NCBI RefSeq assembly: GCF_900129425.1
Contig: NZ_LT670817.1
Location: 3,224,001-3,288,000, forward strand
Source: Bradyrhizobium erythrophlei
Lineage (GTDB): Bacteria; Pseudomonadota; Alphaproteobacteria; Rhizobiales; Xanthobacteraceae
DNA: 64,000 bases
Direction of reading: 5' to 3'
Both the position numbers and the translations under genes were made by a program. Below, piece after piece: positions 26,086 through 34,049 of the stretch (position 1 is the first letter of the stretch; each line of letters begins with the position of its first letter). The notes below the pieces were generated by a model. That model saw only the letters and a program-made list of their open reading frames with translations. It did no database searches and was not told where the DNA came from.

Positions 26086-27029
26086 GTGCAGGGTCGCAGC
26101 CGCTGGAGCGCGACCGCCGGGCGCAGCTCCTCGCTTTGGCCGAGGAGCTGCGGCCCGAACTACATCGCTATTGCGCGCGTCTGATGGGATCGGTGATCGA
26201 CGGCGAGGACGTTGTGCAGGACACTTTGGTCCGGGCTTTCGCAGCGTTGCAAGACCTTAAGTCGGAAGACTTCGACGAGACGCCGCCGCTTCGACCCTGG
26301 CTGTTTCGGATAGCCCATAACCGCGCGCTCGACCTGCTGCGCGGCGGGGCGGTGCGCGCGGCCGAACCGATCGACGCCGCCAGTGACGTTGCCGACCCGT
26401 CCAGCCCCGACCCCGTGGAGATGCTGATGCGCCAGGAAGCGGTCAAAACCGCGGTGTCGCGCTTTGTCGAGCTGCCGACCCTGCAGCGCAGCGTCGTCAT
26501 CCTCAAGGACGTGCTCGACGAGTCGCTGATCGACATCGCGGCTCTGCTTGACCTCACGGTAGACGCGGTGAAGGGCCATCTGGCGCGGGGCCGCTCGCGT
26601 CTTCGGGAAATCAATGCGCAAGCCCGGCCGCCTGCGGCGACGCGCCCGGCGTCCGCCGCCGCGGCCCGCTATGCGGCCCTCTTCAACCGGCGCGACTGGG
26701 ACGCCCTGCGGGCACTGTTGGCCGACGACGTGAAGCTCAAGCAGTCCGCGCACCCGCTTCGCGTCGGACGTGCGGATGTCGGCATGTTTTTCACCATCTA
26801 TGCCAGGAGCAATGTTTGGCTTGTGCCTGCATGGCTCGAGGGGAGGGAAGTGATCGCGGTGTTCGAGGAACGCGCCGATCCGAAACCCAGTTACATGATG
26901 TGGCTTGGGTGGTGCGACGGCCGGATCAGCTTCATCCGCGATTACCGCCATGTCCGCTATGTCGCCGCTGACGCGGAACTGGCACTTGCGCCGAACGTCG
27001 ATCCCGCAGGCCGTGCCGACGCGCATTGA
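26082..27029 (+). CDS. ECF sigma factor with C-terminal SnoaL-like domain
   Basis: A 315-residue protein. Region sigma2 is at about residues 15-95 (LHRYCARLMGSVIDGEDVVQ and PLRPWLFRIAHNRALDLLRG), sigma4 at about 130-185 (LPTLQRSVVILKDVLDESL, then IAALLDLTVDAVKGHLARGR), followed by a ~115-residue SnoaL_2/NTF2-like domain (AARYAALFNRRDWDALRALL). This architecture recalls ECF41-type sigma factors, which are controlled by their own C-terminal domain and paired with oxidoreductase genes, but the WLPE linker motif and DGGGK of ECF41 are not seen. Start TTG 26,082 is inferred from the overlap with the SDR stop. No anti-sigma gene nearby. Confidence 0.85.
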   Translation: MSAGSQPLERDRRAQLLALAEELRPELHRYCARLMGSVIDGEDVVQDTLVRAFAALQDLKSEDFDETPPLRPWLFRIAHNRALDLLRGGAVRAAEPIDAASDVADPSSPDPVEMLMRQEAVKTAVSRFVELPTLQRSVVILKDVLDESLIDIAALLDLTVDAVKGHLARGRSRLREINAQARPPAATRPASAAAARYAALFNRRDWDALRALLADDVKLKQSAHPLRVGRADVGMFFTIYARSNVWLVPAWLEGREVIAVFEERADPKPSYMMWLGWCDGRISFIRDYRHVRYVAADAELALAPNVDPAGRADAH

Positions 27030-27080
27030 GGCGCCAGCGAGAGGCCGCGATATCGGCAATTGATCGAACAGCATACATGT

Positions 27081-27240
27081 CGCATTTTGCAACGCGAAGA
27101 TATTCTGCTGATTGGCAAGGGGTTCGGCGTTCTCCGGAATCGGGAAATGCTCCGTGCGTCCGGATTCGCATTTCCCTTCGAGTGCCGATTCGACTACTTG
27201 CTCGTGGAGTCAACAGGCATCGCCGAGCCGCTGCCCGCCT
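27081..27240 (+). pseudogene. Relic of a CobW/COG0523 GTPase gene
   Basis: In one frame the plus strand gives CRILQREDILL and, 26 codons later, FDYLLVESTGIAEPLP. These are the CCTLREDLL and FDYLLIESTGISEPLP blocks of CobW-family metallochaperone GTPases. The Walker A part is missing, the spacing between blocks is too long, and sequence after PLP is unrelated. The 3' end overlaps the convergent propeller gene. Confidence 0.65.
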
Positions 27241-27880
27241 TCGAGACTCGCCTGGGCCGGCGGACCGCGCGCACCTTGCCGCTGTTGCCGCCGCCGCAGA
27301 AGAACCGGTCGCCGCCGTCGGACTCCAGTCCCGACACGGCGACGCCGGGCGGCATATCGAGCCTTTCCAGGACCTCTCCGGTTCGAGGATCGACCCGCCT
27401 CACATCGCTCTCGTCACCTTCCCAGGTGCCGTGCCAGAGTTCGTCGTCGACCCAGGTGACCCCGGTGACGAAGCGGCTGCACTCGATGGTGCGAAGGATG
27501 GCGCCCGTCTGCGGATCGACCTGATGAATCCTGCGCTCCCGATATTGCCCCACCCAGAGCGTCCCTTCGGCCCAGGCGAGCCCGGAATCACCGCCGCCGC
27601 CGGGCGCCGGAATCGTCGCGAGCACATGGCCGGTGTTGGGATCGATCTTCTGGATGCGATCCTCGGCGATCTGGAACAGGTGCTGGCCATCGAAGGCCGT
27701 TCCTGCATGCGCGGCGACATCGATCGAGCGCAGCGTGTTCCCGCTCGCGGGATCGAAGGCGTTCAGTCTGTCGCCGGCGGCGATCCAGACGGACTGACCA
27801 TCATATGTGACCCCACCGACGCGGTCGACGCCCGGAAAGGGTCCATATTCACGGATGACTTCGGCTGCGGATCTCTTCAT
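27194..27880 (-). CDS. Beta-propeller protein (glutamine-cyclotransferase/Vgb-like)
   Basis: A 228-residue protein made of repeated blades such as GVTYDGQSVWIAAGDRLNAF, IQKIDPNTGHVLATIPAPGG and IHQVDPQTGAILRTIECS, each ending in a D-P-x-T-G turn. This is typical of YncE/Vgb and glutamine cyclotransferase-like six-bladed propellers. No signal peptide, so probably cytosolic. The likely native end is near GNSGKVRAVRRPRR; the last ~18 codons extend into the CobW relic, so the original stop may have been lost. Same strand as the HTH regulator upstream. Confidence 0.8.
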   Translation of the reverse strand: MKRSAAEVIREYGPFPGVDRVGGVTYDGQSVWIAAGDRLNAFDPASGNTLRSIDVAAHAGTAFDGQHLFQIAEDRIQKIDPNTGHVLATIPAPGGGGDSGLAWAEGTLWVGQYRERRIHQVDPQTGAILRTIECSRFVTGVTWVDDELWHGTWEGDESDVRRVDPRTGEVLERLDMPPGVAVSGLESDGGDRFFCGGGNSGKVRAVRRPRRVSKAGSGSAMPVDSTSK

Positions 27881-27952
27881 GTTTCCATCTCACAAAATAA
27901 TTCCCGAAACCGGATTCCCGTTTTCGGAAGGATCACGTTCACTCCAAAAAAC

Positions 27953-29173
27953 CTAGTCGCCCGGCAGTGGACCCGGGAGTAACAAGATTGTCGGGAATCC
28001 CGGCACCGGCGGCGTCATCCAGCGACGCGCGCGGCCGCGACCGAACGGCGCCACCTTGCCTGCCGCCGCAAGCGCGTCGAGCGCGCGCTGCACGGTGCGC
28101 GGGCTGGCGCCGAGTGCGATCGCCAGCGCCGAACTCGACCAGGATTCGCCGTCGGCGAGGAAGGCGAGCACCGCCGCATGCGGTTCGTCGACCGGCGGCG
28201 CCAGCACCACGACCTCGGCGGCGCGTCGCGGCGCCAGCGCAAAGCCTCGCTTGGTCGCGCTCACGTCGGCCAGCGTCCGCAACTCGGCGCGAAGCCGGCC
28301 GATTTCGACCCGCAACCGGGCGCGATGCGATTCATCGGCGTGCTTTCCCCGGAACGCGCGCGCCACCAGCGTGCTCCTCGGCACGTCTCCGGGCCAGGCT
28401 TCAGCCAGAGCGCGCGCCAGCGCGAACAGGACCGGGCGCGTCGCGAGCGAGACCACCGTGCGCGCGTCACGCACGGCATAACGGCACGCGTCGACGACGA
28501 GCGCCTTCGACGCCAGCAGCGCCTCGACATCCCCGAGCAGGAGCGGTCGCTCCCCGCCACCCGAAATCAGGCGCGCCGCCGGCGTGTCGAGGACGAGGGA
28601 TGCGCTTTCGACCTCCGCGGTCAGCGCGGGTATCCCGGCGTCGCGCGCGGCATGCCCGGCCCGGGCGAGTGCCGCGCGTGCCGTCCTTGTTTGAAGGCGC
28701 CGCATCGCGATCCCCGCAACGACCAGCTCATGGGCCGCCTTCAGCGCGGGCGGGAAGGGCGCGGGATCGAGCCCGGCGAGCGCATGCTCGGCCTCATCGA
28801 GGCGTCCGATCAGGAGCAGGCGCCGTACCCAGAGATTCCGCGCATGCGCGGCATTGACGCGGTCGCCATGGGCTTCGAGGGTCGCCCTCGCTGTGTCGAG
28901 CGCTTTTGCGGGCCAGCCGAGGTCGCGCGAGACCAGTGCGATCTCGGCCTCGGCGACGACGCACCTCGCGCGGGCCACGGCCTCTTTCGCACCGAACGCG
29001 CGCGCCGCGCTTCGCAGCAGGGCCTTGGCCCGAACGAGATCGCCGAGCTGCGCCATCGCGATGCCGCGCAGCGCCAGCGCCGGCGCGTCGCCGCGCAGAG
29101 CGACCCGCTTCAATGCGCCGAGGACATCGCCCGCCGCCAGCGCGCGCGCCGCGGCTGTTATCAGTGAGTCCAT
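27953..29173 (-). CDS. Helix-turn-helix regulator with TPR-like N-terminal part
   Basis: A 406-residue, very alanine/arginine-rich protein. The first ~170 residues are repeated helical pairs (TPR-like: LVRAKALLRSAARAFGAKEA, ALDTARATLEAHGDRVNAAH), the middle resembles an OmpR/SARP-type winged helix, and the end contains SSSALAIALGASPRTVQRAL, a helix-turn-helix. It looks like a one-component transcription regulator. It is divergent from the DUF899/SRPBCC/GST cassette and directly upstream of the propeller gene, so it may control both. Codon use is extremely GC-rich at third positions. Confidence 0.75.
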   Translation of the reverse strand: MDSLITAAARALAAGDVLGALKRVALRGDAPALALRGIAMAQLGDLVRAKALLRSAARAFGAKEAVARARCVVAEAEIALVSRDLGWPAKALDTARATLEAHGDRVNAAHARNLWVRRLLLIGRLDEAEHALAGLDPAPFPPALKAAHELVVAGIAMRRLQTRTARAALARAGHAARDAGIPALTAEVESASLVLDTPAARLISGGGERPLLLGDVEALLASKALVVDACRYAVRDARTVVSLATRPVLFALARALAEAWPGDVPRSTLVARAFRGKHADESHRARLRVEIGRLRAELRTLADVSATKRGFALAPRRAAEVVVLAPPVDEPHAAVLAFLADGESWSSSALAIALGASPRTVQRALDALAAAGKVAPFGRGRARRWMTPPVPGFPTILLLPGPLPGD

Positions 29174-29271
29174 TGGAATCCCGTCACACTTGTCACTCTC
29201 ACCATCCGCTGTCCGGTCCTATTCTATCACACGACGACAAACCAATGCGTCGCAGCAAGGAGGACACTGTC

Positions 29272-29400
29272 ATGGTTGACTGGACAATCCTTTCCCCAAC
29301 GTTTCTCGCAGCCGTGGTCCAGTGGGCCGGAGCCGCTGTGACCGTGCTTGCCGTCGGCCCGGGCCAACAGACGATCGAATCCCATGGAGAAGAACGATGA
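29272..29400 (+). CDS. Tiny membrane ORF, probably a truncated GDT1-like start
   Basis: A 42-residue frame with an excellent AGGAGG at 29,258-29,263 and ATG 29,272. One hydrophobic helix: SPTFLAAVVQWAGAAVTVLA. The opening MVDWTILSPTFLAAVVQW resembles the start of alphaproteobacterial TMEM165/GDT1-like membrane proteins (usually SPTFLA.LVEWVEA.TIVLAVG), after which it breaks off. Its TGA overlaps the DUF899 ATG (ATGA at 29,397-29,400), so even if the peptide has no function it would couple translation of the next gene. Confidence 0.5.
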   Translation: MVDWTILSPTFLAAVVQWAGAAVTVLAVGPGQQTIESHGEER

Positions 29401-30221
29401 CGGAACACAAGACCGGAACACGTGAACAGTGGCTGGCGGCGCGGCTCGAACTGCTTGAGGCAGAGAAGGAACTCACCCGGCGCGGCGACGAGGTGGCGCG
29501 GCGGCGTCAGGCGCTGCCGTGGGTCCGCCTCGACAAGGACTACCAATTCGAGACCGAAGACGGAAACGTCTCGCTGGCAGATCTGTTCAAGGGGCGCTCG
29601 CAGCTCCTCGTCTATCACTTCATGTTCGGGCCCGACTACACGGCGGGGTGTCCGTCCTGCTCGGCGATCGCGGACGGGTTCGATGGCTTCGTCGCCCATC
29701 TGGCGAACCACGACGTCATGCTTTCGGCGGTGTCGCGGGCACCGCTCGCGAAGCTGCAGGCGTACAAGCGGCGGATGGGGTGGACGTTTCCCTGGGCCTC
29801 CTCGCGCGGCAGTGACTTCAACTTCGACTTCAACGTCGCGTTCACCGAGGCGCAGCAACGCGGGGGGACGGTCGAATACAACTACCGGCTCGGCGGCCAC
29901 GCGATGGACGCGGCAACGGTCCCGGCGCCCGTCGCCCAGTTCGCGGCCACCTGCGGAACTGACGCGTCGACCTACAGGCGCGATCTGCCGGGCCTGAGCG
30001 CGTTCGTGATCGAGGACGGCGTCGTCTACCACACCTATTCCACCTATGCGCGCGGCGTGGACGGCCTCTGGGGCATGTATCAGTGGCTCGACCGCGCGCC
30101 CAGGGGGCGCAACGAGACGGGCCCGTGGTGGCGCCGTCACGACGAGTACGACAAGGGCGGCTCGGTCGCCCGTGGCGGGCACCATCACGCAGCGAGCTCC
30201 GGCTGCGGCGCGCAAGGGTGA
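29397..30221 (+). CDS. DUF899 thioredoxin-like protein
   Basis: A 274-residue cytosolic protein of the DUF899 family, which has a thioredoxin-like fold. The N-terminal EAEKELTRRGDEVARRRQAL and LPWVRLDKDYQFET, then SQLLVYHFMFGPDYTAGCPS with a CxxC pair (C85, C88), are the family hallmarks; WTFPWASSRGSDFNFDF and LSAFVIEDGVVYHTYSTYAR follow. Proposed role: dithiol/peroxide chemistry, unproven. First full gene of a plus-strand cassette with SRPBCC and GST genes, 29 bases before the former. Confidence 0.9.
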   Translation: MTEHKTGTREQWLAARLELLEAEKELTRRGDEVARRRQALPWVRLDKDYQFETEDGNVSLADLFKGRSQLLVYHFMFGPDYTAGCPSCSAIADGFDGFVAHLANHDVMLSAVSRAPLAKLQAYKRRMGWTFPWASSRGSDFNFDFNVAFTEAQQRGGTVEYNYRLGGHAMDAATVPAPVAQFAATCGTDASTYRRDLPGLSAFVIEDGVVYHTYSTYARGVDGLWGMYQWLDRAPRGRNETGPWWRRHDEYDKGGSVARGGHHHAASSGCGAQG

Positions 30222-30250
30222 CACGCTTAGTTCTTGAAGGAGATCGATCC

Positions 30251-30760
30251 ATGACCGACGCCGCAATGAAATTGGCTACACAGGACATCGTGGTCGAGGA
30301 AGTGCTTCCGCACGCGCCGGAGACCATCTGGAAAACCCTGACGACCGGCAAGCTCGTCAACCGTTGGCTAATGAAGTCGACAGGGTTCCAGCCTGTGAAA
30401 GACGCGCGCTTCACGTTTCAGACGACGCCGGCCGGCGCGTGGGACGGCGTGATCCACTGCGAGGTGCTGCACGTGACGCGCAACGAACGTCTGTCTTATT
30501 CGTGGCAAGGCGGCCATGACAGCAATGCGCAATATGGCTCGCTTCTCGACACGATCGTCACCTGGACCCTCGCCAGGGTCGACGGCGGCACAAGGCTTCG
30601 TCTCGTGCATTCCGGCTTCGTAACGCCGAAAAACGATGCCGCGTCCAAGAATCTGGGCGAAGGCTGGAAGAAGGTCATCGGCAAGATCGGCGCCATTTCC
30701 GGCGAACAGACCGAAACGGGCATCTCCCATCCGGAGATGACCGACACCTCCAAAACGTAA
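30251..30760 (+). CDS. SRPBCC (AHSA1-type) domain protein
   Basis: A 169-residue protein with the START/Bet v 1-like AHSA1 pattern: IVVEEVLPHAPETIWKTLTT at the start, WDGVIHCEVLHVTRNERLSY in the middle and TWTLARVDGGTRLRLVHSGF near the end. Such proteins bind hydrophobic ligands or, in some branches, act with toxic-compound responses. GAAGGAGATC precedes ATG 30,251. It lies between the DUF899 and GST genes with 2-30-base gaps, indicating an operon. Confidence 0.9.
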   Translation: MTDAAMKLATQDIVVEEVLPHAPETIWKTLTTGKLVNRWLMKSTGFQPVKDARFTFQTTPAGAWDGVIHCEVLHVTRNERLSYSWQGGHDSNAQYGSLLDTIVTWTLARVDGGTRLRLVHSGFVTPKNDAASKNLGEGWKKVIGKIGAISGEQTETGISHPEMTDTSKT

Positions 30761-30762
30761 AG

Positions 30763-31431
30763 ATGATGGGAAACGACATGGAAAAGATCGCTGTGTGGGG
30801 TTTTCGTTGGGCGCCGCCCTTCGCGCAGGGGCTTGTGCGCGATCTACGCGTGCGTTGGGCGCTGGAAGAGGCGGGGCTTGCCTATGAAAGCCGGCTGATC
30901 GGCATCGAGGAGCGGACCTCCGATGCCTATCGGCGCATGCATCCTTTTGCGATGGTGCCCGTTCTCGAGTCCGGCGGCGAAACCGTGATCGAGTCGGGCG
31001 CGATCGTCCATTCCATCGCCGAAGATTGCGAGGTGCTCATGCCGGCCGGCCGGCGCACCGAAACGCTCGCCTGGATGTTCGTCGCGCTCAATACCGTCGA
31101 GCCGCCGGTTCAGAACCTCTCGGCGATGGACCTGCTGCATAAGGAAGAAGAGTGGGCAAAGCTGCGGCGTCCTGGAGCCGTCGATGCGGTGAAGGTGCGG
31201 CTCAGCGTGCTTTCCGAACGGCTCGACGGGCGCGATTATCTGCTTGGCCGCTTCACGGCGGCCGACATTCTGATGACGACGGTGCTGAGGCTTATCCGGC
31301 ATACGGATCTGGTGGCCGGATTCTCCGTAGTCGACGCCTACGTCAAGCGCTGCGAAGCGCGGCCGGCGTTCCAAAAGGCCTTGCGCGATCAGATGGCCGA
31401 CTACGCAGGCAACGCACCGGTCGCAGCCTGA
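30763..31431 (+). CDS. Glutathione S-transferase family protein
   Basis: A 222-residue GST. The thioredoxin-like N-terminal domain includes LRVRWALEEAGLAYESRLIG and the cis-proline/γ-Glu binding HPFAMVPVLESGGETVIESG; the helical C-terminal domain carries GRDYLLGRFTAADILMTTVL (N-capping box and hydrophobic staple). It probably conjugates or reduces electrophiles with glutathione. Only two bases follow the SRPBCC stop, so it is in the same operon; ATG 30,778 (MEKIAVWGF) is an alternative start. Confidence 0.9.
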   Translation: MMGNDMEKIAVWGFRWAPPFAQGLVRDLRVRWALEEAGLAYESRLIGIEERTSDAYRRMHPFAMVPVLESGGETVIESGAIVHSIAEDCEVLMPAGRRTETLAWMFVALNTVEPPVQNLSAMDLLHKEEEWAKLRRPGAVDAVKVRLSVLSERLDGRDYLLGRFTAADILMTTVLRLIRHTDLVAGFSVVDAYVKRCEARPAFQKALRDQMADYAGNAPVAA

Positions 31432-31488
31432 GAACGATATCAAGATGACAACTCGAACTAAAGGCGCACCGACGAAAGGAGAGCAACG

Positions 31489-31797
31489 ATGACCGATCGT
31501 CAAGCCGGAACATGTGAAGAATGGCTTGTCACGCGGCTGCCGCTGCTCGAGGCAGAGAAGGAGCTGACCCGCCGCAGCGACGAGCTAGCGCGCCGACGGC
31601 AGCAATTGCCGTGGGTAGGCATCGACCAGGAATACGTCTTCGACACCGACGAGAGCGAACAGTCACTGCGTGATCTGTTTGCCGGGCGCTCGCAGCTTCT
31701 CGTCTACCACTTCATGTTCCGCCCGACATGGAGCGCAGGGGGCCCCACCTGCACGCTGCATACGGAAAGTTTCGACCGTGCCGTCGTCCAATCGTGA
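31489..31797 (+). pseudogene. Truncated second DUF899 copy
   Basis: Good start (AAGGAGAGCAACG then ATG). The first ~85 residues are parallel to the intact copy at 29,397 (EAEKELTRRSDELARRRQQL, LPWVGIDQEY, GRSQLLVYHFMF), but the CxxC is reduced to GGPTC and the frame ends after FDRAVVQS at about 100 residues, where the family should continue for ~130 more. Likely a duplicate that lost its 3' two-thirds by deletion. Confidence 0.8.
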
Positions 31798-31807
31798 ATC
31801 CGCCCCA

Positions 31808-32092
31808 ATGATTGTGACCCGGCGTGAAACTGCTGATGGCTCCGCCCGAAGCGGCAATCCCGCCGCGCTCGGCGCAGCCGACTTTCTATGCCTCGCGGCC
31901 GCGCCGGCCTTCGCCATCATGGCGCTGCTGACGGGCGTTCTCGGTGGCGGCCAGCCTGGGATGCTCTGCGCGCCGGATGCGTCACCGCTGAGCGGAATGG
32001 TCCCGATGTACGTGCTGATGAGCGCGATCCATTCGGCGCCCTGGCTGAGGCTGATCTCCGGCCGACGAAGCGGTGGCCGCGGATGGAGATAA
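31808..32092 (+). CDS. Small membrane protein next to DUF899
   Basis: A 94-residue protein with two hydrophobic segments: ADFLCLAAAPAFAIMALLTG (about residues 24-43) and SGMVPMYVLMSAIHSAPWL (about 62-80), ending in a basic tail. I recall similar small proteins in Bradyrhizobium but no assigned role. It begins 10 bases after the broken DUF899 copy, so it remains in the same transcription unit. Confidence 0.65.
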   Translation: MIVTRRETADGSARSGNPAALGAADFLCLAAAPAFAIMALLTGVLGGGQPGMLCAPDASPLSGMVPMYVLMSAIHSAPWLRLISGRRSGGRGWR

Positions 32093-32138
32093 GTTATGGA
32101 GAGACTGACCAAAAGGCTCCACTTACCCAGGCATCATG

Positions 32139-32939
32139 CTATCTCGATGACCGTTGTTGCCGTTCGCCGACGAACTGCAGCGGAAAGCCAAATGTCAATC
32201 CGGCACGCACTTCGTTCACCGGATGCCCGTTCGTGAGAGCATGCCGCAGTCCGACGTCGAAACTGAGATTATCGCGAACCTGCCAGATGAAGCCAACCAA
32301 GGCGGATACAGTGTTGAATTGGCCGAAGTCTTGCTCGACGAAAAACTCCGCAACAGGCCGCACAGACCATTTTGACGGTCCTTCGATAATAGCGCCAAAA
32401 AACAGATCCGCGTGATGATCTTTGGTAAGAGCTGCTGCAGCATTCAAGTGGATTGTGCCCCAGTCCCACCGCTGCGAGACAATGCCGGCGACACTGGCGC
32501 CGACCCCGGAATTTCCCATGCTGTCGGGAAGCAACACACCAAATTCGGTCGCAATACTCGGTCCGGTCTTATCCTGCAGACTGCCAGGCTGCAGGATATG
32601 TTTGAGGAATGCGCCGGCCGCCGTCAGACTGGTGGGCCCCGAAGACGACAGCGGCGTTTGCCCCAGTCCTTCCAGTACGGCCTCCCATCCTTCGCTGATT
32701 CCGTAATTGAAGACGGTGGCTGGCGCGATGAGAGAGGTTCCGGTCTCGTCGCGCAAGCGTCCCGCTGGTTGCAATTCGATTTCCACCTCTCCCGGAGCGG
32801 CCACGGCAGCGTCGGTGCCGTCGAAGGGACGATAAGCGACCGCGGGGCCGGGCCATGCTGCGAGACTCGAAGCGATGCATGATCCCGACACGAACCGTTT
32901 GAGGAGCCGCCGTTTGTGGAATGGACTTCTCGCGAGCAT
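32139..32939 (-). CDS. Outer-membrane transporter-like protein
   Basis: A 266-residue protein with a basic start and hydrophobic signal region ending near PAVA. The mature chain has alternating beta-barrel-like strands (VEIELQPAGRLRDETGTSLI, FGAIIEGPSKWSVRPVAEFF, LSFDVGLRHALTNGHPVNEV), as in the phenol-degradation MetA-like/transporter outer-membrane family. Last gene of the minus-strand chromate locus, 31 bases after the YVTN gene. AGAGGA precedes the ATG. Confidence 0.75.
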   Translation of the reverse strand: MLARSPFHKRRLLKRFVSGSCIASSLAAWPGPAVAYRPFDGTDAAVAAPGEVEIELQPAGRLRDETGTSLIAPATVFNYGISEGWEAVLEGLGQTPLSSSGPTSLTAAGAFLKHILQPGSLQDKTGPSIATEFGVLLPDSMGNSGVGASVAGIVSQRWDWGTIHLNAAAALTKDHHADLFFGAIIEGPSKWSVRPVAEFFVEQDFGQFNTVSALVGFIWQVRDNLSFDVGLRHALTNGHPVNEVRAGLTFGFPLQFVGERQQRSSR

Positions 32940-32970
32940 GCGTCAGTCCTCTGCGTCGCATTGTTGTCTA

Positions 32971-33984
32971 TCAAGGTATCGGTCGGAACACCCAGATGGC
33001 TGCCGGTTCGGCCGTGCTTGTCCGGACGGCAACCAGCAGACGGTCAAGTTCGGGCACAAAGAACGACGTACGTGCCCCAGACACGGTGGGAATGCGCGCG
33101 GTCCGCCGATAGGTCGTCCCTTTCGCCTCTAAAACATCGAGAAAACCGGCCCCGCAACTCACGTAGACGCGGTTGCGCTTCGCATCGATGAACAAGTCGT
33201 CAGAGTCGCCGCAGGTCTCGGCGGTCGCGATGAGCTTGCCGCCTATTATGGAGAAGACGCCAAGCTCGGCGGGCGCCCGAAAAATCACCAGAACCTGGCG
33301 GCGCACAGGATCCAGGGCCATCGGGAAGTTAGCGCCGTGATCGGGTATCGGCCATTTGCCAGTTTGCTTTTGGGAGGCGCGATCGACGACGGCGATACCA
33401 TGGGCATCCGGCACATTGACGAAGATTTGGCTAGTATCGGGATCGATCTGAAAGCCTTCGGGGTGCGCCTTCACCGGGATGTCGCCAACTTTGCTGCGGG
33501 CGGCGGGATCGATGACGGCCAGTGCACCGCTCCCATAACCGATGAAAATCCGATTGGCCGCAGTGTCGACGCGGACATTGTCCGCATCGCTGCCAAGCTC
33601 GATCTGGCCTTTGGGTTTGTATTCGGTTCCTTCGAACAAGCGCACGGAACCGTCGCCGGCGTTGGCGACGTAGAGCGTGTCGGTGGACGGCTCGTAGCCG
33701 ACTCCCTGTGGCTCTTTCAGTCCTGCGATCGTCTGCAGCAATTTGCGATTGGCGAGATCGACTACGCCGACACTGGCGTTGCCCAGTTCGGCCACGAACA
33801 ACCGCTGCCGTTTCAAATCGACCGCCATGTGGTCAATGCGCCCGTGCACACTGCCGAGAGGAATTTTCGCTTCGAGCTGGAGCGGCGCCGTTTCCGCCGG
33901 CTGGGCAACCGCATTACTGCCCACACCCGGGAGCGCCTCGGCGGCGAGGAACAGCGTAACGATTATCGCAAATCGAGGTAACAC
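32971..33984 (-). CDS. Secreted YVTN-type beta-propeller protein
   Basis: A 337-residue protein starting at GTG 33,984 (GGAAGG upstream). Signal peptide in residues 1-27. The mature part is a seven-bladed YVTN/SMP-30-like propeller with blades such as VDLKRQRLFVAELGNASVGV, YEPSTDTLYVANAGDGSVRL and VDTAANRIFIGYGSGALAVI. Probably periplasmic. Part of the minus-strand locus between the PepSY gene (65-base gap) and the outer-membrane gene; role in chromate resistance, if any, is unknown. Confidence 0.85.
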   Translation of the reverse strand: MLPRFAIIVTLFLAAEALPGVGSNAVAQPAETAPLQLEAKIPLGSVHGRIDHMAVDLKRQRLFVAELGNASVGVVDLANRKLLQTIAGLKEPQGVGYEPSTDTLYVANAGDGSVRLFEGTEYKPKGQIELGSDADNVRVDTAANRIFIGYGSGALAVIDPAARSKVGDIPVKAHPEGFQIDPDTSQIFVNVPDAHGIAVVDRASQKQTGKWPIPDHGANFPMALDPVRRQVLVIFRAPAELGVFSIIGGKLIATAETCGDSDDLFIDAKRNRVYVSCGAGFLDVLEAKGTTYRRTARIPTVSGARTSFFVPELDRLLVAVRTSTAEPAAIWVFRPIP

Positions 33985-34049
33985 GATCGCACCTTCCCTT
34001 CATCGCGGCGCAACGTCCACGCGATCGGTTGGGTTGCCTCCGGGCACGA

